Notes: generated from the letters alone by a model not told the origin. Positions 35,300 through 44,442 are shown, counted from the stretch's first letter. The stretch is DNA of 64,000 nt from a bacterium (GCA_030430495.1 JAUIKM010000008.1:108870-172869); one strand, 5' to 3'. Numbers and translations: made by a program.

Positions 35300-36592
35300 A
35301 TGCGTAGCATGACGTTGTGTACGCCCGGACGGGCTTTGCTGATTTCCTTAACAGCCTTCTTGTTTGTACCGGCTTCGCCTGTGCGGGCTCAGTGGAAAGC
35401 TGTTAACATTCCGTCATTCGACGAATCAATCCAGGCGGCGGCGCTTGACGCGGCGGGCGGGATATACCTGGCCTGCTGGACGCCCGGCCCGGATTCGTGG
35501 TTGGTCTACAGTCCCGACGGCGGTCAAAACTGGCAGACAAATTATGTCGCTTCGCGTTTTCTGCATTCGATCGACGTTCTGGAGAACGGTGAAATATTGG
35601 TCTCCGGACGCGACCCCGTCAACGAGGCGGCAGTGCTGCTGCGCGGATCGGCGATTAACAACTACGACGAATTTTTGTTTGACGAGGGGCCAAACGCGGC
35701 CTACCTGTATTATCAGGTTAACTTCAGAAACGACCAGGAGGGATTGCTCGCCGGATATGACGGCCGCATCCTGCGCAGCGTCGACGGCGGGGCGACCTGG
35801 GACCGGATGAACACCGGCTCGGACGAGATTGTCTTTCGCGATATTAAACACTCCGGCGAATCGGTGGTGCATGCCGCGGCCGGATTTAACTTTCTGCGCA
35901 TGACGCGCCTGTGGCGCAGTACGGACAGCGGTGCGAACTGGTTCGAAATGTTTGATCTGGGGGACACGACGGCAATCCGCAAAATAGCGCCGAGCGGTCC
36001 GCGGCAGTTAACAGTCTGCTGTTCAGTGCCCGTCACCGCCTACCAGTTTATCCTGTTTTCAGACGACGACGGCGAGTCCTGGAACACCGCCTGGGAGACC
36101 GACGACGGCGAATTTTTCTACGACATGACGTTTGGAGCCGACGGTCACGGACTTGCCGTTGCAGGGGGAGGGCAGCTCCTGGTCAGCGATGACTTCGGCC
36201 GCTCCTGGCGGCAGGAGAGCAGCCCGATCAGCGGCGATATTACCGCCTGTCTCATTGATGATGGCCGCCAGGTGGAATACGTGTTCGGCGACTTTGGTCT
36301 GGTCTACCGTCGGCCGCTGCGTGCCACGTCGGTCGACGAAGTGGAAACGCCGTACAGCGCCCCGGTACGCCCCAACCCGGTCGGGGAGGAGGGCCGCCTG
36401 CACTTCGGTCCGCGTGCGGCCGCCGGCGGCGAATTGATCATCGTCGACATGACGGGCCGTGAGGCGTCGCGCATTGAGGCGCGCGGGCCGGACTTTGAAC
36501 TGGCGGCCGCGGCGCTCAGCCCCGGCGTCTACTGCTTTCAGTTGCAGCGGAAGGGAGAAGTCCTCCAGCGCGGCAGTTTTGTCGTTGAGTGA
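35300..36592 (+). CDS. Secreted BNR/Ycf48-type beta-propeller protein with T9SS CTD, copy 2
   Basis: 430 aa from ATG 35300 (TAAGGA upstream; signal peptide ends 'ASPVRAQ'). Asp-box-like repeats: 'VYSPDGGQNWQTN', 'LRSVDGGATWDRM', 'LWRSTDSGANWFEM', 'LVSDDFGRSWRQE'. The CTD runs from 'VRPNPVGEEGRLHFG' to 'GSFVVE'. It aligns along its whole length with the preceding gene, so it is a tandem duplicate that has diverged strongly. The flagellin gene follows about 200 bases later under its own promoter. Confidence 0.88.
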   Translation: MRSMTLCTPGRALLISLTAFLFVPASPVRAQWKAVNIPSFDESIQAAALDAAGGIYLACWTPGPDSWLVYSPDGGQNWQTNYVASRFLHSIDVLENGEILVSGRDPVNEAAVLLRGSAINNYDEFLFDEGPNAAYLYYQVNFRNDQEGLLAGYDGRILRSVDGGATWDRMNTGSDEIVFRDIKHSGESVVHAAAGFNFLRMTRLWRSTDSGANWFEMFDLGDTTAIRKIAPSGPRQLTVCCSVPVTAYQFILFSDDDGESWNTAWETDDGEFFYDMTFGADGHGLAVAGGGQLLVSDDFGRSWRQESSPISGDITACLIDDGRQVEYVFGDFGLVYRRPLRATSVDEVETPYSAPVRPNPVGEEGRLHFGPRAAAGGELIIVDMTGREASRIEARGPDFELAAAALSPGVYCFQLQRKGEVLQRGSFVVE

Positions 36593-36678
36593 TGAATCTG
36601 TCTCACGTAGTCGGGCGGCGCATCGGTTTCAGCTGGTGCGCCGTCCGGCATTTTCGGCGCGGCGGTGGAAACTTTTTT

Positions 36679-36705
36679 CTAAAGATTCGGTGCAGAATTC
36701 CGATC
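36679..36705 (+). promoter_or_regulatory. Sigma-28-like promoter of the first flagellin gene
   Basis: TAAA, 15 bases, TCCGATCA; the FliA consensus is TAAA-N15-GCCGATAA. It lies about 90 bases before the start codon. Confidence 0.75.
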
Positions 36706-36794
36706 ACTGCTGTAGACGGAACACGACGGTGCAGGGAAGCACGGAAGTTCCGCCATTTCAGATATCGCAAACTTGAGGTACATGGAGGTACGTC

Positions 36795-37712
36795 ATGCCT
36801 AGCGCATTGAGCGGTGGTGCACGCATTCGCACCAATACTCCCGCCGAAAACGCCTTTAACGCTCTGTCAGGCGCCAACAACAGCATCGCCCTTCGCCAGC
36901 TTCGCTTGTCGACTGGTAAACGCATCAACGCCGCATCCGATGACGTGGCCGGGTACATTACGTCCCGCGCTCTGTCTTCGCGCGTCGGCTCGCTGCGTTC
37001 GGCGCTGAACGCCGTGGGCGACGCCAAAAACGTGGCGGCTATCGCTCAGGACGGTCTGGACAACATCAACGCTCTGCTGACGCAGATCAAGGACGCCGCT
37101 TCCACGGCGGCTTCGGGCGCGCTTGGAACCGACGAAAAGGTTTCGCTGGCGCAGGCTGCGTCCCGCCTGGTCGATCAGATCCAGACGGTTGTTGACTCGA
37201 CGGTCTTCGGCGGCGAAGAGCTGATCAACGGTACGTTCAGCAGCAGCTTCGTTATTGGTTTCTCGGCCACCAACTCGCTGTTGTCGGTCGAGATCGACCT
37301 GACCACATCGGGCAACAGTTTCTACTTCGACGTCAACTCGGAAAGCAACACGACCTTCGCCGGTATTACCGGACTGGACCTGTCGTCGTTCAACTCCGTT
37401 TCGTCGACCGATCTGGGCATCTTCGGAACGTCGCAGATTTCGGCCACGCTGACGAGCCTGTCGAACGCGTTGAACAACGTGAACCGCACGGCATCGTACA
37501 TCGGTGGTGTGGTAAACCGCCTGGATTCGCAGGAAACGGCGCTGCAATCGCAGATTACGAACTACAACGCGGCCATTTCCCGTATCGAAGATGCGGATGT
37601 GGCGCTTGAGCAGCTTGAACTGATCAAGTCTCAGTTCCTGCAGCAGACGTCGATCATCTCGCTGGCACAGGCCAACGCCAACCCGCAAACCTTCCTGCAG
37701 CTGCTGCAGTAA
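36795..37712 (+). CDS. fliC: Flagellin, copy 1
   Basis: 305 aa, a short flagellin. The D0/D1 N-terminal part is clear ('LRQLRLSTGKRINAASDDVA', 'QDGLDNINALLTQIKDAAS'), as is the C-terminal helix ('AISRIEDADVALEQLELIK', 'QQTSIISLAQANANPQTFL'). The central variable region is small. It polymerises to form the filament and is exported by the flagellar type III apparatus. GGAGG precedes ATG 36795. A second, very similar copy follows, each with its own sigma-28-like promoter. Confidence 0.97.
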   Translation: MPSALSGGARIRTNTPAENAFNALSGANNSIALRQLRLSTGKRINAASDDVAGYITSRALSSRVGSLRSALNAVGDAKNVAAIAQDGLDNINALLTQIKDAASTAASGALGTDEKVSLAQAASRLVDQIQTVVDSTVFGGEELINGTFSSSFVIGFSATNSLLSVEIDLTTSGNSFYFDVNSESNTTFAGITGLDLSSFNSVSSTDLGIFGTSQISATLTSLSNALNNVNRTASYIGGVVNRLDSQETALQSQITNYNAAISRIEDADVALEQLELIKSQFLQQTSIISLAQANANPQTFLQLLQ

Positions 37713-37744
37713 GCGACGAGGGCTTTCGGGACCGACTGAATACA

Positions 37745-37778
37745 AAGGCTGTTTCCCGAGGGGGACAGCCTTTTTTTG
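37745..37778 (+). terminator. Rho-independent terminator after flagellin 1
   Basis: AAGGCTGT pairs with ACAGCCTT, followed by seven or more T. Confidence 0.9.
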
Positions 37779-37894
37779 TTCGTCGGCGCGTGAGAAACGC
37801 GGAGTTTTGCAGCGGTTCGGGGGCGCTGAACTTCAATTTCGCAGCCGGAACGGCGGGCCAAACAAGAAAATTCAAGGGGGAAGGAAAAAAAATC

Positions 37895-37921
37895 TCAAGA
37901 AATTGCGGCGGCGTCCGATAC
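37895..37921 (+). promoter_or_regulatory. Sigma-28-like promoter of the second flagellin gene
   Basis: TCAA, 15 bases, TCCGATAC. Same spacing and the same TCCGAT core as the promoter of flagellin 1. Confidence 0.7.
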
Positions 37922-37987
37922 CACTATCGGATTCATACCAGGCAGGATGCCCTTCGTTGAATTTATGGATGAATCGCGGAGGATAAT

Positions 37988-38902
37988 ATGCCCACTGCAA
38001 TATCCGGCGGTGGTCGTATTGGAACCAATACGCCTGCCGAAAATGCTTTTAATGCGCTCTCCCGCGCCAATGACGGCCTTGCCCTGCGCCAGTTGCGCCT
38101 CTCGACGGGCAAGCGCATCAACTCAGCCTCAGATGATGTAGCCGGATACATCACCTCGCGTTCGCTGGCCTCGCGCGTCGGGTCGCTGCGAAGCGCACTC
38201 AACGCCGTCGGCGACGCCAAAAACGTGGCGGCGATCGCCCAGGATGGTCTCGACAACGTCAACGATCTGTTGACGCAAATCAAGGACGCAATTTCCTCGG
38301 CGGCATCGGGCGCTCTGGGAACGGACGAAAAAGTATCGCTGGCACAGGCGGCGGCGCGTTTGACGGACCAGATTCAGACGGTGGTCGACTCGACGGTGTT
38401 CGGCGGCCAGGAGTTGATCAACGGAACGTTCAGCGAAGATTTTGTGATCGGTTTCAGCGCCGACAACTCGCTGATTTCGCTGTCCTTCGACCTGTCGTCC
38501 AGCAACTCGTTCTACGCCGACGTAAGCACGTCCAGCAACACGAGTTTTGCCGGCGTGTCAGGTCTTGACCTTTCGGCGCTCAGCTCGGTTGCGAGTTCGG
38601 ACCTGGGCATTTTCTCGACGTCGCAGATCAGCGCGACGCTGACGAGCATATCCAACGCGCTGGACAACGTGAACAACTTTGCGTCGTTTATCGGCGGTGT
38701 GACGAACCGTCTGACGTCGCAGGAAACGGCGCTTCAGTCGCAGATAACGAACTTCAACGCTGCAATTTCGCGGATTGAAGATGCGGACGTGGCGCTGGAG
38801 CAACTCGAACTGATCAAGGCGCAGTTTCTGCAACAGACCTCGATCATCTCACTGGCGCAGGCCAACCAGAATCCGAACACCTTCCTGCAGTTGCTCGGTT
38901 AA
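37988..38902 (+). CDS. fliC: Flagellin, copy 2
   Basis: 304 aa, very similar to the preceding flagellin in the terminal regions and more divergent in the middle ('SFDLSSSNSFYADVSTSSN'). ATG 37988 has GGAGG at good spacing. Two flagellins with separate promoters and a terminator between them may be used in different proportions or positions of the filament. A 12-bp stem terminator follows. Confidence 0.97.
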   Translation: MPTAISGGGRIGTNTPAENAFNALSRANDGLALRQLRLSTGKRINSASDDVAGYITSRSLASRVGSLRSALNAVGDAKNVAAIAQDGLDNVNDLLTQIKDAISSAASGALGTDEKVSLAQAAARLTDQIQTVVDSTVFGGQELINGTFSEDFVIGFSADNSLISLSFDLSSSNSFYADVSTSSNTSFAGVSGLDLSALSSVASSDLGIFSTSQISATLTSISNALDNVNNFASFIGGVTNRLTSQETALQSQITNFNAAISRIEDADVALEQLELIKAQFLQQTSIISLAQANQNPNTFLQLLG

Positions 38903-38974
38903 TAGCCGGATGACGACGGGGCGCGCCGGATTCGCAGGATCGACCGCGCGTGCCGCCAGGCAGTACTAAGATAC

Positions 38975-39015
38975 TGACGAGGGCGGCGGAGTGATCTGTC
39001 CGCCTTCGTCATTTT
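38975..39015 (+). terminator. Rho-independent terminator after flagellin 2
   Basis: TGACGAGGGCGG pairs with CCGCCTTCGTCA (one G-T pair), followed by TTTTC. Confidence 0.8.
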
Positions 39016-39068
39016 CAGGGAAACCCGCTTCCTTGGCTCATTCTCACGAAAACATAGGTACAGGACGT

Positions 39069-39422
39069 ATGACCTCAGCGCAGCAGGCCGCAGCGCGGCG
39101 TGTATACGGAGACGGCGCCTCCGGCAAGGCCGTTTCCGGTTACATGGAACAGGAAGTTCAGCAGTGGAGTGCGGAAAAGATCATTCTTAAGATGTACGAT
39201 CTTTTCATCGTTGCCGCGCGTCAGCGCGACATAGCCAAGATGAACAGGGTATTGACTGAGTTGATGTCCGCGCTCGATTTTGAGTACAAAGACCAGGCGA
39301 CGCGATTGTACCGCATGTACGAATACTGCCAGAGTTGCATCATGGCCAGGCGCTACGATGAAGCCCTGGGCATTATTCGCGATCTGCGCGACACCTGGGC
39401 CGACGCATTTAAACTGAAGTGA
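39069..39422 (+). CDS. fliS: Flagellar export chaperone FliS-like protein
   Basis: 117 aa from ATG 39069. All-helical, with the FliS core 'WSAEKIILKMYDLFIVAARQ' corresponding to the 'SPEKLLLMLYDGAI' region of the family, and following helices 'KMNRVLTELMSALDFEY' and 'DEALGIIRDLRDTWADAF'. FliS keeps flagellin unfolded in the cytoplasm. Position between fliC and fliD supports the assignment. It is 7 bases from fliD, so they are co-transcribed. Confidence 0.88.
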   Translation: MTSAQQAAARRVYGDGASGKAVSGYMEQEVQQWSAEKIILKMYDLFIVAARQRDIAKMNRVLTELMSALDFEYKDQATRLYRMYEYCQSCIMARRYDEALGIIRDLRDTWADAFKLK

Positions 39423-39429
39423 GGCTGCC

Positions 39430-40860
39430 ATGTCCGATTTGCTTGGAGCCGCCCTCGGCATCACAAATGGTCTGACCGACTCGGCTGAACCGCCGGTCAA
39501 TGCGCTGCTGGACGCGTACCGGCGGACGCAGGCAAAGCCCATTGATGATTTGAATGCGCGCAAGTCGACGCTGGAAAAGAACCAGGTGTATTTCAACTCC
39601 CTGCGTTCCAGCCTGGAAAGTCTGACGGACGTCCTGGCCGATTTCAGCAGCAGCAACATCTCGCTGGACAGCTTCGGCAGCAAAAAAGCAAGCTCGTCCG
39701 ACACGTCGGTCGTAACGGCTTCCGCGGAGGCCGGCGCCTTTTCGGGTCTGACGACGATAAAAGTCAACCGTCTGGCGACGAACGACATTCTGGTGAGCGA
39801 CCGCCTGAACGCGACGGATGCGTCCGGTTATGCGGCGGGCACGTTTTCCTTCGACCTGACGATCGGCGCAACGACGCGCACGATAGACGTGACGTTCGAC
39901 GGGACGGAGGACTTCCAGACGGCGCTGGCGGCAATCGCGGACGCGGTGAATGCGGAGGACGATCTGGACGTTTCGGCGGGCGTGGTGTTCGACACTTCGT
40001 CGACCGTGCGTCTCTCACTTGCGACCAGTACGGAAGGCGCGGAAAACCGCATCGAATTTACGGATACGGACAGCGTGCTTTCACCTCTGGGGCTGGATGC
40101 GGCGCTGTTTGCGGATGCGAACAACCGCACGGCGTTCGACGACACATCGGCAGGATACCGCACGTCGGACTCGGACGAACTGGACGCCAGTTTTCAGCTC
40201 AACGGCATCAACATTGCGCGTTCGACCAATGTGATCGACGACGTGGTGGAAGGATTGACTTTCACGCTGCGCAAGGCGCAGGATGCCGGCGACGCGGCGA
40301 TAACGATCACGAGCGAGACGGATCCGGACGGCGTTCGCAACAACCTGAATCCGCTGCTCGAAAAGTACAACAATCTGCTGGAAGTGCTGAACAATCCCGA
40401 AGGCGATACGGGACGCGACGTGGCTTTGCGTTCGCTGCGTTCCTCCATCCGCCAGGCGGCCAGCAGCGAGTTGACGAGCGGGACGTTCAAGTATCTGTCC
40501 GACATCGGCATCACGTTTGATACCGACGGCAAACTGCGTCTTTCTGATCTCTCGGCACTGGAAGACGCGGTGGAGCAGGACGCTCAGGCCGTCGCCGACC
40601 TGGTCTCGGCCTTTTCCGACAACATAAACAGTCGGCTGGGCAGTTTGCTGGGAGAAGACGGGCTGATCACTGCGCGCAAGGATTCAATCAGCGTGCAGAT
40701 ACGCAATATCGATCGTCGTGTCGATACGCTGGAAAAGCGGGTCGACATACAGGCCGAGGCGCTGCGCAAGCAGTACGAGTCATATCAACTGATTTACTCG
40801 CAGGCCCAGGCGCAATTTTCATTGATTTCATCATTCAGTGCCAACAGCACCCTCGCGTAA
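39430..40860 (+). CDS. fliD: Flagellar filament cap protein FliD (HAP2)
   Basis: 476 aa. N-terminal coil 'PPVNALLDAYRRTQAKPIDD' and 'YFNSLRSSLESLTDVLADFS', central FliD domains with 'TIKVNRLATNDILVSDRL' and 'LDASFQLNGINIARSTNVID', and the C-terminal coiled coil 'IDRRVDTLEKRVDIQAEALR' followed by a final 'YQLIYSQAQAQFSLISSF'. It caps the growing filament and guides flagellin folding outside the cell. The length is typical. Confidence 0.95.
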   Translation: MSDLLGAALGITNGLTDSAEPPVNALLDAYRRTQAKPIDDLNARKSTLEKNQVYFNSLRSSLESLTDVLADFSSSNISLDSFGSKKASSSDTSVVTASAEAGAFSGLTTIKVNRLATNDILVSDRLNATDASGYAAGTFSFDLTIGATTRTIDVTFDGTEDFQTALAAIADAVNAEDDLDVSAGVVFDTSSTVRLSLATSTEGAENRIEFTDTDSVLSPLGLDAALFADANNRTAFDDTSAGYRTSDSDELDASFQLNGINIARSTNVIDDVVEGLTFTLRKAQDAGDAAITITSETDPDGVRNNLNPLLEKYNNLLEVLNNPEGDTGRDVALRSLRSSIRQAASSELTSGTFKYLSDIGITFDTDGKLRLSDLSALEDAVEQDAQAVADLVSAFSDNINSRLGSLLGEDGLITARKDSISVQIRNIDRRVDTLEKRVDIQAEALRKQYESYQLIYSQAQAQFSLISSFSANSTLA

Positions 40861-40975
40861 CATCAATCGGTAATTGAGAAACAAACTGCGTTGGAACAGG
40901 AAAAACGAAACGTTGGATTGATTCGCCAGTAAACGAGTGCTCGGCTCTATTTTATTTAAAAGACGGGAGCGTCTT

Positions 40976-41392
40976 ATGATAGACAACATCCAGGGAATCT
41001 CGCCGCTCGTCGTAACAGCGCTTGATTCCACGCGCAACACCGTCGGCGACGAGAGCGAAGCCGGCAAGCTTAAAACAGCGCAGAACGACTCCGGGTCGGT
41101 TAATGCGCAGGTGCAGAAAGACAATCGGACCGAATCGCAGCAGAAATCCGTTGAACCGCAGGCGGCCACGACGGATTACAGCCAGATCACCGAACGGCTT
41201 CAGGAGCTGCTCAGCAACGACACAACCGTACAGTTTCGCTTCGATGAAACGACGCGCCGAATTGTGATGACGGTGGTCGATGTCAATACGCAGGAAGTGA
41301 TCCGGCAAATTCCGGCGGAAGAGTCGCTGCGCATCGCAAAATTTATCACGGAAAGTTTTGAGCAGGGCCAGGTGACCGATGCCAAAGTCTGA
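40976..41392 (+). CDS. flaG: FlaG family protein
   Basis: 138 aa from ATG 40976 (GGGAG upstream). The C-terminal half holds the FlaG signature 'VQFRFDETTRRIVMTVVDV' and 'EVIRQIPAEESLRIAKF'; the N-terminal half is a polar, probably disordered linker. FlaG proteins affect filament length in other bacteria. It follows fliD after 115 bases and overlaps the next gene by 14 bases. Confidence 0.93.
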   Translation: MIDNIQGISPLVVTALDSTRNTVGDESEAGKLKTAQNDSGSVNAQVQKDNRTESQQKSVEPQAATTDYSQITERLQELLSNDTTVQFRFDETTRRIVMTVVDVNTQEVIRQIPAEESLRIAKFITESFEQGQVTDAKV

Positions 41393-41741
41393 TGCGCAGC
41401 ATCGCGTTCTGGCCATGTTTGACGCCGCTCAGGTCGTCAGCGAAGAACTTTTTTGTCTGATTGGCAAAAAAAATCCTCAATTTGTTGAGGAAATTGCCGA
41501 TAGATACTCCAGGAGGGGTGACATCCTCCAGGAAATTGACAATTGGCGACGAGCGCACGCGGACGAATTTGCCGATCAGGCCTTTCAGGCCCGGTGGCAG
41601 GAACGCGCGCGCAAACTGGAAGAATGCGATGCACAGTTGCTGCGGGATCTGCCCGCAATGCGCAAACAGGTGCACGACCAGCTCGTCGATCTTAACAAAC
41701 GCAAATACCTTCTGCTCTATTCAAGGGGGCAATCGACATGA
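41379..41741 (+). CDS. Small helical protein, FliT-like by position
   Basis: 120 aa, fully helical and highly charged ('FVEEIADRYSRRGDILQEID', 'ARKLEECDAQLLRDLPAMRK', 'QLVDLNKRKYLLLYSRG'). The helical-hairpin style and the location after fliD/flaG suggest a FliT-type chaperone, but sequence similarity alone does not prove it. Start ATG 41379 lies inside flaG; the stop overlaps the next start (ATGA). This implies tight translational coupling with its neighbours. Confidence 0.75.
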   Translation: MPKSDAQHRVLAMFDAAQVVSEELFCLIGKKNPQFVEEIADRYSRRGDILQEIDNWRRAHADEFADQAFQARWQERARKLEECDAQLLRDLPAMRKQVHDQLVDLNKRKYLLLYSRGQST

Positions 41742-42028
41742 ATGTCAATCCCGTAAATCCCCTTCAGGCGCCTAAAATCGGCTCGCAGTCCGCGCCGCGC
41801 GTGGACGACCAGCAACCGGCCAACGAAGTACAGGCGCGCGAACGCCGCGATACGCTCGAACTGTCCAACGAGGCACAGGACATTCGCGAAAACCAGCGCA
41901 ATGAGTCGCTGGCGCAAATCCAATCGCAGATCAATGCCGGATATTTCAATCGCCCGGAAGTGATTCGCGAGACGGCGGTCCAGATCAACAAGGAACTCAA
42001 CTCGGAAATCCGCCGCGCCACCTCCTGA
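41738..42028 (+). CDS. FlgM-like anti-sigma-28 factor (putative)
   Basis: 96 aa. The N-terminal half is polar and disordered. The C-terminal half has 'DTLELSNEAQDIRENQ' and 'IQSQINAGYFNRPEVIRETA', the pattern of FlgM, where an Ile-rich helix and 'G-Y' segment bind sigma-28. Starts within the stop codon of the preceding gene (ATGA). An anti-sigma factor in the same cluster as the sigma-28-like flagellin promoters makes sense. A strong terminator follows. Confidence 0.75.
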   Translation: MNVNPVNPLQAPKIGSQSAPRVDDQQPANEVQARERRDTLELSNEAQDIRENQRNESLAQIQSQINAGYFNRPEVIRETAVQINKELNSEIRRATS

Positions 42029-42081
42029 TCGTTCGTCGGCGCTTATCGGGTCGACGTGTAATCCTGAGTAAAAACGTTGCG

Positions 42082-42110
42082 AACAGCCGGACCTCTGTCC
42101 GGCTGTTTTG
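42082..42110 (+). terminator. Rho-independent terminator of the flagellar cluster
   Basis: AACAGCCGGAC and GTCCGGCTGTT form a perfect 11-bp stem with a CTCT loop, followed by TTG. Confidence 0.88.
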
Positions 42111-42276
42111 CTTTAAATAGTACGGCAAGTGCGCCTTTGGCATTTGTGTGAAAAAATCACTATACTTGCCCGGATTGAACGAAAGAGCCGATCGCACTGC
42201 ATTTCTCCTGATCTGCTTCTGGGTCGATGGACAATGATGAAAGTTTAATGGCGGATAATTTCTGGTAGGATGGGCT

Positions 42277-42717
42277 ATGTCCAGGAGTCTCAACAAAGTA
42301 TTCTTGATTGGAAATGTCGGTAAAGATCCCAACGTTCGTTATACATCCAAGGGCGACCCCGTAGCGACCTTTCCGCTGGCGACTTCCGAAGTGTGGCGCG
42401 ACAAGGACGGACAGATCCAGGAGCGCACGGACTGGCACAACATCGTGGCCTGGCGCAAGCTGGCTGAAATCATCCAGGAACTGGTCAACAAAGGCTCGCG
42501 TGTCTTTGTTGAAGGGCGCATTCAGACGCGCTCATTTGAAGATCGCAGCGGCGAACGACGCTACATCACCGAGGTCGTGGCTGAAAACCTGCTGCTGCTT
42601 GGGCCGCGGACGGGTATGAGCGGCGACGACGCCCTGAACGACCGTCATCCGCTGGCCGGATACACCGCCGGTTCATCGTCCCACGGCAAAAACCTCGACG
42701 ACGATTTGCCGTTTTAA
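42277..42717 (+). CDS. ssb: Single-stranded DNA-binding protein
   Basis: 146 aa with a classic OB fold: 'LNKVFLIGNVGKDPNVRYT', 'VATFPLATSEVWRDKDG', 'DWHNIVAWRKLAEI', 'KGSRVFVEGRIQTRSF'. The C-terminal acidic tip 'DDDLPF' is the docking peptide for replication and repair proteins. TAGGATGG precedes ATG 42277. It has a dedicated terminator. Confidence 0.97.
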   Translation: MSRSLNKVFLIGNVGKDPNVRYTSKGDPVATFPLATSEVWRDKDGQIQERTDWHNIVAWRKLAEIIQELVNKGSRVFVEGRIQTRSFEDRSGERRYITEVVAENLLLLGPRTGMSGDDALNDRHPLAGYTAGSSSHGKNLDDDLPF

Positions 42718-42763
42718 TTCCCACTGAAATTCGTATTTTTGTCAGCTAATCCGGCATCGTGGC

Positions 42764-42785
42764 AAGCCCGCAACGGGCTTTTTCT
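42764..42785 (+). terminator. Rho-independent terminator of ssb
   Basis: AAGCCCG-CAA-CGGGCTT followed by TTTCT. This lies before the ATG of the next gene, which argues against that gene starting at GTG 42759. Confidence 0.8.
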
Positions 42786-42809
42786 GTTATTGGACGAACC
42801 TCATCCCGA

Positions 42810-43757
42810 ATGCGAACATCCCGCTCGACTGAAATCAAAGTCGGAGTCGTGAGTATTGTGGCGATTCTCCTTGCCGTCGTCGGCATTGGTCTGGCTAAAG
42901 GCTGGGCCGTGACGGGCAGTGCGCCGCCAATCTCGATTGTCTTCCCACGCAGCAACGGACTGAATGCATCCGACCCGGTGACGGTGAACGGCGTGCGCCG
43001 CGGTCAGGTAGTCTCGGTTAAAAATATCGACGAAGGCGTGCTGGTGAAGGCCGTCCTCGATCGCATCGATGACCTGAACGCCGATGCCGCAGCGAGCATC
43101 ACCATGCTGGAAATTACCGGCGGCAAAAAACTCGAAATCGATCCAGGCGGTGCGGCTGAACCGCTCAATCCGTCGCAGCGCCTTGTGGGCGAAACAGCGC
43201 TCGACATCTCGCAGTTAATCGCCGTAGCCGGCGAACTGAGCCAGGTGGTCGTGCGCGTGGTCGACAACCTCGACACGCTCACGAGTGCGGCCAAGGAAAT
43301 TGTTACTGATTCGGTGTTTGTCGGCGACATTAAACAGGCGGCCTCGCGCGCCAACTCGCTGCTGGCGGATATGGAAGACTTTGTGGCTGAAACTCGTCCG
43401 GAAGTCGAGAATCTGCTCAATGATGCGCGCGTTCTCGTGTCGGAGCTGCACACGGCGGTTGAAGACAATTCACCCAAGGTCGACACGCTGCTGACAAATC
43501 TGAACACGCTGGCGGCCAATGCGGACAAGACTCTGGGCAGCGTGGAACGGACGCTGGGCGGTGCGGACTCCCTTATGGCCGACATCTCCGGACTGATTGA
43601 CGACATTAAAAACACCGAGGGCCTGGCCAACAAGCTCGTCTACGATGAAGAGATGGCCAAACGCATCGAGAAAACCATGCAGGCGCTCGAAAAATTCGTC
43701 GACCACGTTCGCAAATACGGCCTCAATACCAACGTCCGTCTGGGCTCGCGACCCTGA
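42810..43757 (+). CDS. MlaD/Mce-family lipid transport substrate-binding protein
   Basis: 315 aa from ATG 42810, chosen because the ssb terminator lies across the upstream GTG start. One N-terminal membrane segment ('VGVVSIVAILLAVVGIGLAK') is followed by an MCE domain with 'NGLNASDPVTVNGVRRGQV' (residues ~45-65), and a long helical C-terminal part ('VDNLDTLTSAAKEIV', 'DTLLTNLNTLAANADKTLG'). Proteins of this type form hexameric periplasmic rings that move lipids between the membranes. No MlaE/MlaF-type genes are adjacent in this window, which is unusual. Confidence 0.92.
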   Translation: MRTSRSTEIKVGVVSIVAILLAVVGIGLAKGWAVTGSAPPISIVFPRSNGLNASDPVTVNGVRRGQVVSVKNIDEGVLVKAVLDRIDDLNADAAASITMLEITGGKKLEIDPGGAAEPLNPSQRLVGETALDISQLIAVAGELSQVVVRVVDNLDTLTSAAKEIVTDSVFVGDIKQAASRANSLLADMEDFVAETRPEVENLLNDARVLVSELHTAVEDNSPKVDTLLTNLNTLAANADKTLGSVERTLGGADSLMADISGLIDDIKNTEGLANKLVYDEEMAKRIEKTMQALEKFVDHVRKYGLNTNVRLGSRP

Positions 43758-43794
43758 CCACTAATATTATTCCATAATAAGGGCAGAAGGCAGA

Positions 43795-44442
43795 ATGAAA
43801 GGCACTCCGTTAACGGAAGATACGTATGACTACATCTGCCGTCTGTTTCCGGCGGAAGACGATTTTTTGCGGAATCTGAACCGCGATGCGGAGGCAGCCG
43901 AGATACCGCCGATTCATATCTCGCCGGAACAGCTGGCATTTTTGCAGGTGTTTCTGCGCAGCATTGGCGCCAGGCGCGTGCTGGAAATCGGGTCGCTGGC
44001 GGGATACTCGGCCATCGGTATGGCGCGTGCGCTGCCCGAAGACGGTATGGTGATTTGCCTTGAACTCGAACCGCAATCGGTGCAATTTATCCGCCGCAAA
44101 GCCGAAGAGGCCGGCCTGAGCCACAAGATTCGCGTCATCCAGGGCGATGCCGCCGAGTCGTTGCGCAACCTCGGCGCCGAAGCGCCCTTCGACTTTGTCT
44201 TTATCGACGCGGACAAACCACAATACAAGGTCTATATGGAGCTTAGTTACCCCCTGGTGCGCCAAGGTGGCGTCATTGCCGGAGATAATGCCCTTGCATG
44301 GGGAAAGATCAGTCAGGAATCGATTGAGGAACCCGACGTGCGCGGCATGCAGGTTTTCAATCGCGCTCTGGCCGAGCACCCTGGAATGCAGGCTTGTCTT
44401 GTGCCCGTCGGCGACGGAATGGCAATGGGGGTAAAGTTGTAA
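43795..44442 (+). CDS. O-methyltransferase, CCoAOMT-like
   Basis: 215 aa. The SAM-binding region 'VLEIGSLAGYSAIGMARALP' and the metal-binding 'FVFIDADKPQY' and 'GGVIAGDNALAWG' are typical of cation-dependent class I O-methyltransferases (caffeoyl-CoA OMT family). The substrate is unknown; bacterial members methylate catechols or tRNA hydroxyuridine (TrmR). Start ATG 43795 has AGAAGG upstream. Confidence 0.92.
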   Translation: MKGTPLTEDTYDYICRLFPAEDDFLRNLNRDAEAAEIPPIHISPEQLAFLQVFLRSIGARRVLEIGSLAGYSAIGMARALPEDGMVICLELEPQSVQFIRRKAEEAGLSHKIRVIQGDAAESLRNLGAEAPFDFVFIDADKPQYKVYMELSYPLVRQGGVIAGDNALAWGKISQESIEEPDVRGMQVFNRALAEHPGMQACLVPVGDGMAMGVKL

